DNA of 64,000 nucleotides from an uncultured Nitrospirales bacterium (GCA_951812745.1 OX638327.1:2282995-2346994); one strand, 5' to 3'; positions 54,006 to 63,302 are shown, numbered from the stretch's first letter. The notes: generated by a model not told the origin, from the sequence alone. Made by a program: numbers and translations.

Positions 54006-54029
54006 CGTTGATCATTGTACCGGTGTTTC

Positions 54030-54045
54030 GGGGACGCATGTCCCC
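54030..54045. repeat. Palindrome of the GGGGAC...GTCCCC family
   Basis: GGGGAC CATG-like centre GTCCCC forms a short hairpin after the small gene ending at 54005. A related palindrome lies at 55448-55466, and GGGGACGG-type half sites occur near 45242, 53244 and 57446, always between genes. Confidence 0.6.
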
Positions 54046-54082
54046 ACGCAGGCGACGGCTCCGTGCGCCGTTCTGACAGAGA

Positions 54083-54325
54083 ATGTTTGCCGCTGACAGA
54101 TTCAAGTCCCGCTGGATACGAGAGTGGATTATTTTTGCCGTCTGCCTTGGCCTGGGCGGGCATATCGCCCTGGCCCTCTTGCTGCACGCCCCGGACCAAT
54201 GGCCTGCCAGGACCCTATGGCTGTATGGCTTATTACTCGCGCTCTCTGTCTACGTATGCGTCCAGTTGCTTCGCTCGGTGTGGTGGTTGTGGAGGGGTGA
54301 GCGTGCCTCCGATTCTCATGAATAA
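54083..54325 (+). CDS. Small two-helix membrane protein
   Basis: The 80-residue protein has two hydrophobic segments, EWIIFAVCLGLGGHIALALLL and LWLYGLLLALSVYVCVQLL (last parts shortened), with basic flanks, so both ends face the cytoplasm. No known domain is recognised. It is convergent with the Trm112-like gene. Confidence 0.55.
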   Translation: MFAADRFKSRWIREWIIFAVCLGLGGHIALALLLHAPDQWPARTLWLYGLLLALSVYVCVQLLRSVWWLWRGERASDSHE

Positions 54326-54362
54326 AACCTAACGCCGCTTTCTGCACGCTCGCCGGTCCGGT

Positions 54363-54653
54363 TTACAGGATGCCGTCTGTGGGGATCCCTTCTTCAATGA
54401 GCATGATCGGAATCATCTCCCTGATCGGATAGGTCACCTTTTTATCGCTTCGGATCAACGCGCCATCGAGGGGCTCTTTCACCGGGTTTCCAGCCTTATT
54501 TTGCAATTCCCCATTCGCAATTTTTCGGTTCAGGATGTCGAGGGAGGCGGCATCCAGAAGTGTCATCGCCTGCTTGGTCTCCGGGCAACATAAAATTTCC
54601 AGAAGCGTGGGGTCGAGAGGCCTCCCCGTGGCTGAACCGCTGTCAGGACTCAT
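54363..54653 (-). CDS. Trm112/YcaR-like small protein
   Basis: The start at 54653 (MSPDSGSATG) gives 96 residues. The core PTLLEILCCPETKQAMTLLD and VTYPIREMIPIMLIEEGI match the UPF0434/YcaR (Trm112-like) family, with LC(C)P and YPIRxxIPxML. The second Cys pair of the zinc knuckle is missing, so zinc binding is doubtful. It is divergent from the DUF502 gene. Confidence 0.8.
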   Translation of the reverse strand: MSPDSGSATGRPLDPTLLEILCCPETKQAMTLLDAASLDILNRKIANGELQNKAGNPVKEPLDGALIRSDKKVTYPIREMIPIMLIEEGIPTDGIL

Positions 54654-54775
54654 GCATCCTTTTCCCGTTTGTGTAGTTGTTTTCCACTGCCATCTTTCAT
54701 ACACTAGTCAATACGTCGATGGATTGCAAGACGACTCACGGGAGTCACGTGAACGGTCGCGGGTGGACGGGACGA

Positions 54776-55417
54776 ATGGATACGCGCAGTCGACTTCAGC
54801 AACTCAAACGGTATTTTATCGCGGGACTATTTGTCGTCGTCCCGGCTTGGGGAACCTTCCTGATTCTCTCCACCTTGTTTGTGACGTTGGATGGCCTGTG
54901 GGTGGACCTGCTGGGTCCCGTGATGACGTTTGAAATTCCTGGAGCGGGCATTGCGCTGTTACTCCTGGTCATTTTGGTGGGAGGGATGCTGGGGACTCAC
55001 CTCATTGGGCAACGATTCGTCAAAAGAGTAGAGGATCTGTTTGAGCGAATACCATTGGTCAGAAGTATCTATTACACACTCAAGGGGATGACCGACGTCT
55101 TTCAATTCCGGGAACGATTCGGCCAAAGTACGGTGGTCGTGTTTCCGTTTCCCCGCACCGGCCTGTGGGCGATCGGATTTTTGATGGGCACCGCGCCTGG
55201 GATGCTCCAAATTTCCAAAGACGATTCACTCATCATGGTGTTTGTGCCGACGGCCATTCACCCCTTTACGGGGTATTTGGCGTTCGTAGGGGAATCGAAG
55301 ATCCACCGCGTCAGCCTGCGTCCCGAAGAGGCCATGAAATTGGAATTCTCCGCGGGGCTGTATCAACCGCCTCAAGGGTGGCTGGCTGTCGAACCGCACG
55401 TCCGACCGCTTCCCTAG
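54776..55417 (+). CDS. DUF502-family membrane protein
   Basis: Starting at 54776 (MDTRSRLQQLKRYFIAG) the protein has 213 residues with two membrane helices, FIAGLFVVVPAWGTFLIL and GIALLLLVILVGGMLGTHL, followed by the DUF502 hallmark IPLVRSIYYTLKGMTDVF and a C-terminal soluble domain with VVVFPFPRTGLWAIGFLMG and MVFVPTAIHPFTGYLAFV. Function of the family is unknown; plant homologues are COV proteins. Confidence 0.9.
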   Translation: MDTRSRLQQLKRYFIAGLFVVVPAWGTFLILSTLFVTLDGLWVDLLGPVMTFEIPGAGIALLLLVILVGGMLGTHLIGQRFVKRVEDLFERIPLVRSIYYTLKGMTDVFQFRERFGQSTVVVFPFPRTGLWAIGFLMGTAPGMLQISKDDSLIMVFVPTAIHPFTGYLAFVGESKIHRVSLRPEEAMKLEFSAGLYQPPQGWLAVEPHVRPLP

Positions 55418-55447
55418 ACTTGTCCTCGCTCCCCGATTAACAACGTC

Positions 55448-55466
55448 GGGGACAGGGCTTGTCCCC
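55448..55466. repeat. Palindrome of the GGGGACA...TGTCCCC family
   Basis: GGGGACA (55448-55454) pairs with TGTCCCC (55460-55466) around GGGCT. It lies between the DUF502 and acetyltransferase genes and may be a dispersed repeat or weak terminator. Confidence 0.65.
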
Positions 55467-55506
55467 GCAGGTGTCAGCGGAGATCTGTGGGGGAATTTCC
55501 GCGACC

Positions 55507-55998
55507 ATGAACCATTCAGACTTCCATATCCGGTTAGCCGAATCCCATGATCTTGAGTCGTTAGTCACGTTTAACCTGGCGCTCGCGTGGGAAACGGAGG
55601 GCAGGCAATTGAACCGGCCCCTGCTCCAGGCCGGTGTGGAATCGATATTGGTCGACTCCGCCAAAGGGTTCTACGTAGTCATGGAACACCTGCCCACCGG
55701 AAAGACGATCGGGCAGTTGTTGATCACCTTTGAATGGAGCGATTGGCGGAATGCGGCCTTTTGGTGGTTGCAAAGCGTGTACGTCCATAAGGAATGGAGA
55801 CGACGCGGTGTGTTCAAACAGTTGTACGACTACGTATTACGGGAAGGAGAACGCCGGGGCAACGTGGCGGGCATTCGTTTATACGTGGAACAGGACAACG
55901 CCGTCGCCCAGGGAGTGTATGCGTACGTCGGCCTGGCGGCGGCACCCTACAAAGTATTTGAAAACGATTTCGTCCTGCCCACCAGATCGAGTGAATAA
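55507..55998 (+). CDS. GNAT-family N-acetyltransferase
   Basis: Starting at 55507 (MNHSDFHIRLAES) the protein has 163 residues. The GNAT core is clear: WWLQSVYVHKEWRRRGVFKQLYDYVLREGE carries the R-R-x-G-V acetyl-CoA loop, and IRLYVEQDNAVAQGVYAYVGL the late motif with Asn and Tyr. The upstream ATG at 55459 overlaps the palindrome and is unlikely. Substrate unknown. Confidence 0.87.
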   Translation: MNHSDFHIRLAESHDLESLVTFNLALAWETEGRQLNRPLLQAGVESILVDSAKGFYVVMEHLPTGKTIGQLLITFEWSDWRNAAFWWLQSVYVHKEWRRRGVFKQLYDYVLREGERRGNVAGIRLYVEQDNAVAQGVYAYVGLAAAPYKVFENDFVLPTRSSE

Positions 55999-56167
55999 CG
56001 CCGAACCGACTTGAGCATCCACCAAGCGAGTTTCCCACATCGCAGCGATCATTGGAAAAGAGGCACGCAAAGGTAACTGCAATCGCACAAGGAAACTACG
56101 ATCGTTGTTCTCTACTTCCGGTGGACAATCGCGCGACTCCATTGTTAGACTCCAGTGTAGGCACTTT

Positions 56168-57382
56168 ATGCAATTCCACGTTGCCATAGCGCGTGAGTCG
56201 GGCGCAGACCAGGCGGCGCAGGCGTTGATCACATCCGTCCGGGAGGCGTTCGGCCGGACGTCCCCTGATTTGATCTGCCTGTTTTTTTCGCCGCATTATG
56301 CGAGCGCCTTAGGCGAATTGGTCGAGACGCTCCAACGGGAATTAGCCCCTCGCGTGATGGTCGGTTGTATGGGCGAAGGCGTGATCGGGCCGTTTGAGGA
56401 ATACGAAAACGCGTCGGTGGTGACCCTGTGGGCGGCACAATTGCCAGGGGTACGGATCGTCCCTTTTCATTTGACGTTCCATGAAAAGGAAACGCAATCC
56501 GCTGTTCCCGGGTCACGGCCCGGGACAGGCCTTGAGGGATGGCCCGAGGAATTGGAATCGCTGTCGGACAGGCCGACGTTCCTGGTCTTTGCCGATCCTT
56601 TTTCCACACCCATTGAAGACGTGTTTGAGATAATGGAGGAACGCTGCCCTGGTGCCCCTGCGATCGGGGGCGTTGCGAGCGGGGGGACGGATCTGGGCGA
56701 AAATCGGTTGGTCTTCAACGGCACTATCGTGAAAGAAGGCCTCGTCGGGGTGGCTTTGTGGGGACCGGTGTGGATTCGAACCCTGGTGTCTCAGGGCTGC
56801 CAACCCATCGGAGAGCGTTACGTGGTGACCAAGGCCGAACGAAATATCATGTATGAGTTAGGCGGCGTGCCGACCCTGGAACGGCTCCAGGAGACGCTTC
56901 AGCACTTGGGAGCGGAACGGGGAAAACAGGTCGCCATGGCGGTGCAGGTCGGCGTGGCGTTTGATGAGCAGCGCGAGCGGTTTGACCGGGGAGATTTTCT
57001 CATTCGCGGGTTGTTGGGGGCGGACCAACGATCCGGGGGCGTCGCGATTTCCGATATCGTGAAGGAAGGACAGACGGTTCAATTTCACGTGCGGGACCCG
57101 ATGGCCGCCAGTGAAGACTTCAATTTGTTGCTGGCCCAGGATCGCCGGAACTACCCGCATTCTCCCCTCAAAGGTGCCCTGCTGTTCAGTTGCAACGGCC
57201 GGGGGCGACGATTCTTCGCCGAACCGAACCATGATATTACGGCCCTCCAACGACAAGCCGAAGGGATTCCGGTCGCGGGGTTTTTTGCCGCCGGAGAGAT
57301 CGGGCCGGTGGGCGGGAAGAATTTTATCCACGGGTATACCGCGAGTGTGGCGTTATTTGCTGAGCCGTTCCCCGATAGCTAG
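56168..57382 (+). CDS. FIST-domain sensory protein
   Basis: The 404-residue protein (start at [11 protein letters not shown]) has the FIST N domain ([45 protein letters not shown]) and the FIST C domain ([63 protein letters not shown] in outline). FIST domains are thought to sense small ligands such as amino acids and often sit near signalling genes. Here it stands alone with no kinase or regulator fused. Confidence 0.9.
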   Translation: MQFHVAIARESGADQAAQALITSVREAFGRTSPDLICLFFSPHYASALGELVETLQRELAPRVMVGCMGEGVIGPFEEYENASVVTLWAAQLPGVRIVPFHLTFHEKETQSAVPGSRPGTGLEGWPEELESLSDRPTFLVFADPFSTPIEDVFEIMEERCPGAPAIGGVASGGTDLGENRLVFNGTIVKEGLVGVALWGPVWIRTLVSQGCQPIGERYVVTKAERNIMYELGGVPTLERLQETLQHLGAERGKQVAMAVQVGVAFDEQRERFDRGDFLIRGLLGADQRSGGVAISDIVKEGQTVQFHVRDPMAASEDFNLLLAQDRRNYPHSPLKGALLFSCNGRGRRFFAEPNHDITALQRQAEGIPVAGFFAAGEIGPVGGKNFIHGYTASVALFAEPFPDS

Positions 57383-57391
57383 AGCGCGGAT

Positions 57392-57417
57392 GTCGGATTA
57401 CGCTACGCTAATCCGAC
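57392..57417. repeat. Dispersed palindrome like that at 30666-30693
   Basis: Nine-base arms GTCGGATTA (57392-57400) and TAATCCGAC (57409-57417) are followed by CTACG, as in the copy next to the esterase gene. It may work as a terminator-like hairpin for the FIST gene. Confidence 0.75.
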
Positions 57418-57497
57418 CTACGAGGCCCGTGGAGACAAGCGCCGGGGACGGACTTCACGGAGTGAGTCCATCAGCGAAACGAAAGGAACGAAAACAC

Positions 57498-57935
57498 ATG
57501 CCGTTCAAAAGCATCAGGATATGGGTAGGGATCGTTGTGGTGAGTGGATTGTTCTGTCTGCAAGGGCCGGAAACGATTCTCGGCGCCGAACCGGAACCCG
57601 TCAAGACGTCGTCCGGTCTCCAATACGTGGACCTGGTGACGGGCGATGGCCGGGAGGCTCACGTGGGAGAAACCGCGTTCGTCCATTATACGGGATGGCT
57701 GGAAGATGGGACGAAATTCGATAGTTCGGTGGATCGCGGGGAGCCGTTTTCTTTCCGGTTGGGTGCCGGTCGCGTCATCAAAGGCTGGGATGAAGGGGTC
57801 GTGGGCATGCGAATCGGCACGAAACGCAAGTTGATCATTCCGTCCCATCTCGGATACGGCAGTCGCGGCGCGGGTCGCATCATTCCTCCGAACGCCACGC
57901 TGATTTTTGAGGTGGAACTGCTGGATCTCCGGTAA
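57498..57935 (+). CDS. FKBP-type peptidyl-prolyl cis-trans isomerase, exported
   Basis: The 145-residue protein has a signal peptide ([25 protein letters not shown]) and one FKBP domain: [50 protein letters not shown], and [17 protein letters not shown], with the drug-binding aromatic and acidic residues (Y, D, W, Y). AAAGGA lies before the ATG. It folds exported proteins in the periplasm. The next gene begins 61 bp later. Confidence 0.94.
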   Translation: MPFKSIRIWVGIVVVSGLFCLQGPETILGAEPEPVKTSSGLQYVDLVTGDGREAHVGETAFVHYTGWLEDGTKFDSSVDRGEPFSFRLGAGRVIKGWDEGVVGMRIGTKRKLIIPSHLGYGSRGAGRIIPPNATLIFEVELLDLR

Positions 57936-57996
57936 GGAGTCGTTCTTGTTTACGGGGTGGCGCTCCGGTCTGCCCGACTCCCGATTGCTCTCGTTG

Positions 57997-59100
57997 ATGA
58001 AACAGACTGCCCTGCATGAGGCCCACGTGGCCCGAAAGGCCAAAATTGTGGATTTTACCGGCTGGGCCATGCCCCTCCAGTATTCTGGCGTCCTCGATGA
58101 GTATCATACGGTCCGCACCACGGCTGGATTGTTCGACGTGAGTCACATGGGGCGCCTGCACGTCGAGGGCCCCGGGGCGTTGCCGTTCCTTCAGCGGGTA
58201 ACCACGAATGACGTGCAACGGGTCGAGCCGATGGGGTCCCAGTACTCGATGATGTGCAACCCTGAAGGGGGCGTCAAAGACGATATTTTCCTGTACCGGT
58301 TGGGTGCGGAGGAATTTCTGCTGTGTGTGAATGCGTCGAATCTCGACAAGATCAGAAGTTGGCTGTTCCAACAGCAGAGTGAAGAACAGGGGAGTCTTCG
58401 CATCGAGGATCGATCGGAAGATCTGGCCCAACTGGCTCTGCAAGGGCCTGCTTCGAAGTCGGTGTTGCAGGTGCACGTGGAATCATCACTCGATGGGCTG
58501 AAGCCGCGACAATGTCTGAGAGAGACGATTGGTGGCGTCGCGTGTCTGATTACGCGAACCGGCTATACCGGAGAACTCGGGTATGAATTGTACGTGCCGG
58601 CGACGCAGGTTCCCCACGTGTGGGAGCGACTGATGCAGTCCGGTGAGGAGTTCGGCCTGAAGCCTGCCGGGTTGGGCGCGCGGGATTTGTTGCGGCTCGA
58701 CATGGGGTATTTGTTGTACGGCAACGACCTGACCGAAGCGATCACGCCGATCGAGGCCAACGCCAAATGGGTCGTGAGCTTTGCCAAGGGCGCCTTCATC
58801 GGCGAGCCCGTCCTCAAACAACAACTGCAAGAGGGACCGTCACGACGCCTGGTGGCATTCGAATTATTGGAAAAAGCCGTGCCCCGTCACGATATGAAAT
58901 TGTTTGCTCAGGACGAACCGATCGGGACGGTGACCAGCGGAAACCTGTCACCCATTCTGCAAAAAGGCATTGGCTTGGGGTACGTGGATCCTGACTATAC
59001 CCAGACCGGCACGGCTTTCGACGTCGAGATTCGAGGCAGGCGAGTCCCCGCCCGGGTGGTCGCCCTTCCGTTTTATAAAAAGCCCAAGCCGTCGGCATGA
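57997..59100 (+). CDS. gcvT: Glycine cleavage system aminomethyltransferase (T protein)
   Basis: Starting at 57997 (MKQTALHEAHVARKAK) the protein has 367 residues, the normal GcvT length. Features include VDFTGWAMPLQYSGVLDEY, GLFDVSHMGRLHVEGPGAL, RTGYTGELGYELYVP, LLRLDMGYLLYGNDLTEAITPIEA (in part) and GTVTSGNLSPILQKGIGLGYV, all canonical for folate-binding T protein. It takes the aminomethyl group from H protein to tetrahydrofolate. The other gcv genes are not in the window. Confidence 0.94.
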   Translation: MKQTALHEAHVARKAKIVDFTGWAMPLQYSGVLDEYHTVRTTAGLFDVSHMGRLHVEGPGALPFLQRVTTNDVQRVEPMGSQYSMMCNPEGGVKDDIFLYRLGAEEFLLCVNASNLDKIRSWLFQQQSEEQGSLRIEDRSEDLAQLALQGPASKSVLQVHVESSLDGLKPRQCLRETIGGVACLITRTGYTGELGYELYVPATQVPHVWERLMQSGEEFGLKPAGLGARDLLRLDMGYLLYGNDLTEAITPIEANAKWVVSFAKGAFIGEPVLKQQLQEGPSRRLVAFELLEKAVPRHDMKLFAQDEPIGTVTSGNLSPILQKGIGLGYVDPDYTQTGTAFDVEIRGRRVPARVVALPFYKKPKPSA

Positions 59101-59149
59101 GACGGCGTGAGAAGCCCGTTCATTCCATGAGAGCAGGGCATGGTTCACG

Positions 59150-59686
59150 ATGAAGAAACCGATTTATAAAGGAAAGATCATCGATCTGTCCGTGGAGACG
59201 GTGACCCTGCCGAACGGGGCCACGGCCGACCTCGAGGTCATCACTCATCCCGGGGCCGCGGCCGTCGTGCCGATGAAAGACGACCGGACGGTGGTCATGG
59301 TCCGGCAATATCGTCATGCCGTCAGAAGCTTCATCTATGAGATACCCGCAGGCAAGCTCCATCCAGGCGAAGATCCCGGGGATTGCGCGGCTCGGGAAGT
59401 GGAAGAAGAGACCGGGTACAAGGTGGGGCGGTTGGAGCCGATCCTGAGCTTCTTGACCACGCCGGGCTTTACCAACGAAATCATTCATATTTTTGCGGGC
59501 TACGACCTCTCTCCGGGCACGCAAAGCCTTGGTGCGGATGAAGTCCTGGAGATCGTCGAAATGCCGCTTGCCCAAGCCATGGATCGTATTGAGGATGGCA
59601 CCATCCAAGATGCCAAGACCATCATCGGTCTGCAGGCCACCCATCTCAAGCTGTTGGAAAAACACGGAGAGGTGAGGGGCTACTAA
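59150..59686 (+). CDS. Nudix hydrolase, ADP-ribose pyrophosphatase type
   Basis: The 178-residue protein has a complete Nudix box GKLHPGEDPGDCAAREVEEETG (Gx5Ex7REVxEExGx) and upstream VRQYRHAVRSFIYEIPAGK, the region typical of NudF/ADP-ribose pyrophosphatases, with TPGFTNEIIHIFAGYDL after the box. It probably hydrolyses ADP-ribose or a similar nucleoside diphosphate sugar. It follows gcvT by 49 bp. Confidence 0.92.
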   Translation: MKKPIYKGKIIDLSVETVTLPNGATADLEVITHPGAAAVVPMKDDRTVVMVRQYRHAVRSFIYEIPAGKLHPGEDPGDCAAREVEEETGYKVGRLEPILSFLTTPGFTNEIIHIFAGYDLSPGTQSLGADEVLEIVEMPLAQAMDRIEDGTIQDAKTIIGLQATHLKLLEKHGEVRGY

Positions 59687-59694
59687 TCAGCCTC

Positions 59695-60693
59695 CTAGCC
59701 CAACAGAAACCCGTCCTTTAACGGGTCGTCCGGATCGATCACGAATTCGTGACGCCCCGTGAGCCAGGCGTGACCTTCGACTTCCGGAATAATCGCCGGG
59801 TGAGAGCCCAGTTGCGTCTCCTCCACGATTTTTCCTCCGAACTGTCCGCCCAAAATGCTTTCAAATCGCAGAGATTGTCCCACTCCCAGGTCTCCCTTGG
59901 CGTGGAGGAGCGCCAAGTGGGCGCTGACTCCGGTTCCTGTCGGCGATCGATCCAATGCGCCATCGGCAAAGATACATGTATGCCGCACATTCACTTCGGC
60001 CGTAAGGGGAGGACCGACAAAGATCGTGCCGTAGAGGTAGCTAAGTTCCGGCTCAGTGGGGTGGGATATGCTGCGTTCGGCCATGATGGCTTGTTTGATG
60101 GCGAGGCCCCGGGTTTGGAGTTGCGGCGCGTGTTTGGGTTCGAGGGTGAGACCCAGCGCCTCCGCACGGCAAAAGGCATAGAATGCCCCGCCAAAGGCCA
60201 GATCATAGACAACCGGGCCGATTCCCGGCACTTGGATTGTCTGCTCCATGGCAAGAACAAAGGACGGTACGTTGAGAAACGTGACGCTTCGAACCTTGCC
60301 TTCATCGATGGTAGCCCGTGCGGTCACCAAACCGCTGGGGGTGTCGAACCGGATTGTGGTGGTCGGGCCGGCAGCCGGAAACAATCCCTGTTCCAGCATG
60401 ACCGTCGTGAGTCCGATGATTCCGTGCCCGCACATCGTGCTGTAACCTTCATTATGGAAAAACAGCACTCCGGTATCGGCTTGTGAGTGTCCGGGAGCGA
60501 CCAACAGGCACCCATACATGTCGTGGTGGCCTCGGGGTTCCCACATGAGCGCGGTGCGAAGATGATCCAGGTGTGTTCGGCAATGCCGGCGTTTTTCCAG
60601 GACGGTGGAACCGGAAGGCTCGGGAAATCCCGCCGTCACCACGCGAAGCGCTTCGCCGGCAACGTGACAGTCAATGGTGGTGATGGCGTGCAT
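59695..60693 (-). CDS. Proline racemase family, likely trans-3-hydroxy-L-proline dehydratase
   Basis: The 332-residue protein (start MHAITTIDCH) has the first active-site Cys in YSTMCGHGIIGLTT. In the second site the sequence is RSPTGTGVSAHLAL, with Thr where racemases and epimerases have Cys. That Cys-to-Thr change is the mark of trans-3-hydroxy-L-proline dehydratases. An open extension to 60981 overlaps the neighbouring oxygenase gene and is discounted. It lies 65 bp downstream of a 2OG-Fe(II) oxygenase on the same strand. The reaction would yield pyrroline-2-carboxylate; reductase partners are not in the window. Confidence 0.85.
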   Translation of the reverse strand: MHAITTIDCHVAGEALRVVTAGFPEPSGSTVLEKRRHCRTHLDHLRTALMWEPRGHHDMYGCLLVAPGHSQADTGVLFFHNEGYSTMCGHGIIGLTTVMLEQGLFPAAGPTTTIRFDTPSGLVTARATIDEGKVRSVTFLNVPSFVLAMEQTIQVPGIGPVVYDLAFGGAFYAFCRAEALGLTLEPKHAPQLQTRGLAIKQAIMAERSISHPTEPELSYLYGTIFVGPPLTAEVNVRHTCIFADGALDRSPTGTGVSAHLALLHAKGDLGVGQSLRFESILGGQFGGKIVEETQLGSHPAIIPEVEGHAWLTGRHEFVIDPDDPLKDGFLLG

Positions 60694-60758
60694 GGGTGGA
60701 GCTGGGAGAAACGTGACTGCCGTGATGATGAGCAGCCCGGAACAAAAAGCGGCCCTCT

Positions 60759-61415
60759 TCAGATGTGGTGTTCCGTCATGAACCAACCGGCGATCGAAAG
60801 CCGTTTGTGCTCGCCCGCCAACGCATCCACCCGGCACACGCGATGGAACCGGGGCACGGCAAAGAGGGCGAGCGATCCCGGTTCCGGGGCGATGCATTGC
60901 GCCACTTCCAGGATGCGGTTCCCGCGTGAATCCTTCCTGGCATGATAGAGAATGAGTTCCCCGCCCCAATCCGTGTTCCATTCGGAATGGACGTAGGTCG
61001 CCAGGGCCAGCCGCCGGAGTGGTGGTGGGCGGTCACGGTTCGCGGCGTAGGCTTCATCCGTATCGTCATGCGTCGGCAGGCAGTCTCCGGCGCCATAGGA
61101 ATAGTAATTGAAATTCACGTGGCGTTGCCGAACGTTGGGAAAAGATTCCATGTAATTCGCAATGCACGGCAGTGACAATTTCTCGAGAAAGAGTTGTCGC
61201 TCGCGAGGACCGATGTCGGCTTTCAGCCAATTGCCCGACTGGGGGAAGGCTCGGGACACGGCCGGCATGTCCCGCAGGCCTGTCCAGGCCGAATGCGTCA
61301 TCGCCTCTCGAAAGGTTTCCATTTCCTGTTCGGTCCAAAAATTTTCCAGCACCAGCACCGGGTCTTTCCGAAAAGAGAATTTTTTGGGATTGAATTGATG
61401 AAACGGCGCTTTCAT
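60759..61415 (-). CDS. 2-Oxoglutarate/Fe(II)-dependent oxygenase (prolyl-hydroxylase-like)
   Basis: The 218-residue protein shows a double-stranded beta-helix iron site: CLPTHDDTDEAY with HxD, the distal His in VPRFHRVCRVDALAGEHKRLSIAGWF, and the 2OG-binding Arg (KRLSIAGWF). The layout resembles PF13640 prolyl 4-hydroxylase-like enzymes. It is upstream of, and probably co-transcribed with, the hydroxyproline-dehydratase-like gene. Whether it hydroxylates free proline, a peptide or a different substrate is unknown. Confidence 0.85.
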   Translation of the reverse strand: MKAPFHQFNPKKFSFRKDPVLVLENFWTEQEMETFREAMTHSAWTGLRDMPAVSRAFPQSGNWLKADIGPRERQLFLEKLSLPCIANYMESFPNVRQRHVNFNYYSYGAGDCLPTHDDTDEAYAANRDRPPPLRRLALATYVHSEWNTDWGGELILYHARKDSRGNRILEVAQCIAPEPGSLALFAVPRFHRVCRVDALAGEHKRLSIAGWFMTEHHI

Positions 61416-61526
61416 GAACGGACCTCACGTGTCGTTACGACCTCTCCCCCTCCTGTCCCCTTCCCGCAGTCGGAATCGGGAATCCAGTAGTGTTCGTCAA
61501 AGGGTAAGGGAACGGGAGGGGGAGGG

Positions 61527-63191
61527 TCAAGAACGCTCGGGGCTTGGCTGAGACAGGCGTTTGGCTAATCGACGCGCCACACGGGTCATGGCGGTGGAGC
61601 GGTCCTTGGGGTCGAGGATCACGTTGAGGACGTGCAGGTGTTCGGAATCCGCCATGGCCGAATCCAAGGCTTGCACAAAGGTCCCGAACGTCTCGACCCG
61701 GTGCCCGATGCCTCCGCCGAGCAACGTGCAGATTGCGTCATAGCGCCATTCATGAACGTCATTGAACGGTCCTTCCAAAATTTCCCGTTCGGTGGAATAG
61801 CCGCGGTTGTTGAGAATGATGACAATAGGCGTTTGCCCGTGCCGGAGACAGGTCGCGAGTTCGGTCCCGGTCATCTGAAACGCACCGTCGCCGACCAGAA
61901 CCAGCGGCCTCAGTGACGGATCGGCGAAGCCTGCTCCAAGCGCCGCGGGGACGCTGAATCCCATGGACGTATAATAAGCCGGAGAAAGAAACTCGGCGCT
62001 TTTCCGCACGCGCAGGTCCGCGGAGGCGAAGAGCGATTCGCCTACGTCGGCAATTACCACGGTGTGTTCGTTCAATAGCCCGTCCAGGTAGCCGACCATA
62101 TTCTGAAGGGTGACGGGCGCGTGCGGCGCCGGCGCTTCAAACGCGCCAAGATCCCGAGTGGGCAGCGGTCGCGGCAGAAACGAGGGCAACGGGGCCGTCG
62201 AAAGCGCCCGGATGAAATCCTCGAATCGAACGCCTTCATAGCGGTGGTGCTTGATGGCAATCGAATCGGCCGTGGCATGGATCGTCCGTCCGGCGGCCAA
62301 GAGCGTGGAATGGACTTTGACGTCTTCAACGTCGGTCAAGAGCGTGCCCAACGTCAACAGGCAATCGGCTTGATCCACGAATTCCAGGATTTCGTCACGA
62401 CCCACGAGCCCGCCATAGACGCCAATGAACAAGGGATGATCCTCCCGAATGACCGATTTGCCGAGCAACGTCGTTGCCACGGGGACGCCCATGCGTTCGA
62501 CCAGCGCCGTGAGTTCGTTCTGGAGTCCGAATCGGTAAATTTCCGCGCCGGCCAGAATCACCGGTCGTTCCGAGCCCGAAAGGATGCTGCGCACTTCGTC
62601 AACGGCTTCCTTTAATGCGAGGGGATCGCTTTCGCCGGTTGTCGTGGGAGGCGTGGGGGAAGAAACCCGGACGGGGGCGAAGACCATGTCCCTGGGAATT
62701 TCCAAATAGATCGGCCGTTTGTATTGCAGTAAGGCGGTCAGGGCGTGATCGATCTCCCGTTCGGCCGTGAGGGGATCATCCAGGATCACGGAAGCTACGG
62801 TGATCTTTTCAAACACGTCGCGTTGGGTAAAGAAATCCCGGACCATGTGATGAAGAAAGGGTGTGGTCAGTCGTTCCGCCAGTCCCGGTGAACCCGACAG
62901 CAGCACGACCGGCGACCGCTCCGCATACGCGCAGGCAATGGCATTGACGATGTTCAGCCCGCCGACGCAATAGGTGACACAGGCTCCGCCGATGCCGTGC
63001 AGCCGCGCGTAGGCATCCGCCGCGAACCCGGCGCAATCTTCACGGGTGGTCCCGACGTGCTCGATGGGCGATTCCTCGATCAGTTGAAAGAGCGAGAGGA
63101 CGTAGTCGCCCGGAATGCCGAAAATATGCTTCAGCCCGAGTCGGTGCAGGCGATCCAGAACCAGGGATCCGATGGTGTGGGAAGTGCTCAT
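61527..63191 (-). CDS. ThDP-dependent 2-oxoacid decarboxylase (pyruvate/indolepyruvate decarboxylase family)
   Basis: The 554-residue protein has the three-domain ThDP layout: N-terminal Pyr domain with FGIPGDYVLSLFQLIEE and GTTREDCAGFAADAYAR (catalytic Glu region), the FLHH His pair of this family, central domain, and C-terminal PP domain with VLVGDGAFQMTGTELATC (GDG...NN motif) ending in IVIILNNRGYSTE. It decarboxylates pyruvate, indolepyruvate or a branched 2-oxo acid to an aldehyde. The aldehyde dehydrogenase at 45297 could use the product, though the genes are not adjacent. Confidence 0.92.
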   Translation of the reverse strand: MSTSHTIGSLVLDRLHRLGLKHIFGIPGDYVLSLFQLIEESPIEHVGTTREDCAGFAADAYARLHGIGGACVTYCVGGLNIVNAIACAYAERSPVVLLSGSPGLAERLTTPFLHHMVRDFFTQRDVFEKITVASVILDDPLTAEREIDHALTALLQYKRPIYLEIPRDMVFAPVRVSSPTPPTTTGESDPLALKEAVDEVRSILSGSERPVILAGAEIYRFGLQNELTALVERMGVPVATTLLGKSVIREDHPLFIGVYGGLVGRDEILEFVDQADCLLTLGTLLTDVEDVKVHSTLLAAGRTIHATADSIAIKHHRYEGVRFEDFIRALSTAPLPSFLPRPLPTRDLGAFEAPAPHAPVTLQNMVGYLDGLLNEHTVVIADVGESLFASADLRVRKSAEFLSPAYYTSMGFSVPAALGAGFADPSLRPLVLVGDGAFQMTGTELATCLRHGQTPIVIILNNRGYSTEREILEGPFNDVHEWRYDAICTLLGGGIGHRVETFGTFVQALDSAMADSEHLHVLNVILDPKDRSTAMTRVARRLAKRLSQPSPERS

Positions 63192-63302
63192 AGTTATTCT
63201 GTATTGATTATAACATGCCGAATAAGTATGTTGAGTAGAACTTCGGCTCGCGTCACTGGTGAAGCATGTTTTATATAGTTATTTCAGCAAGGAGGAAAAG
63301 CG

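Noticed and set aside
60694..60981. N-terminal extension of the hydroxyproline-dehydratase-like protein with an apparent signal peptide
   Set aside because: The family is cytoplasmic and starts near the MHAITTIDCH motif; the extension overlaps the 3' end of the oxygenase gene in another frame.
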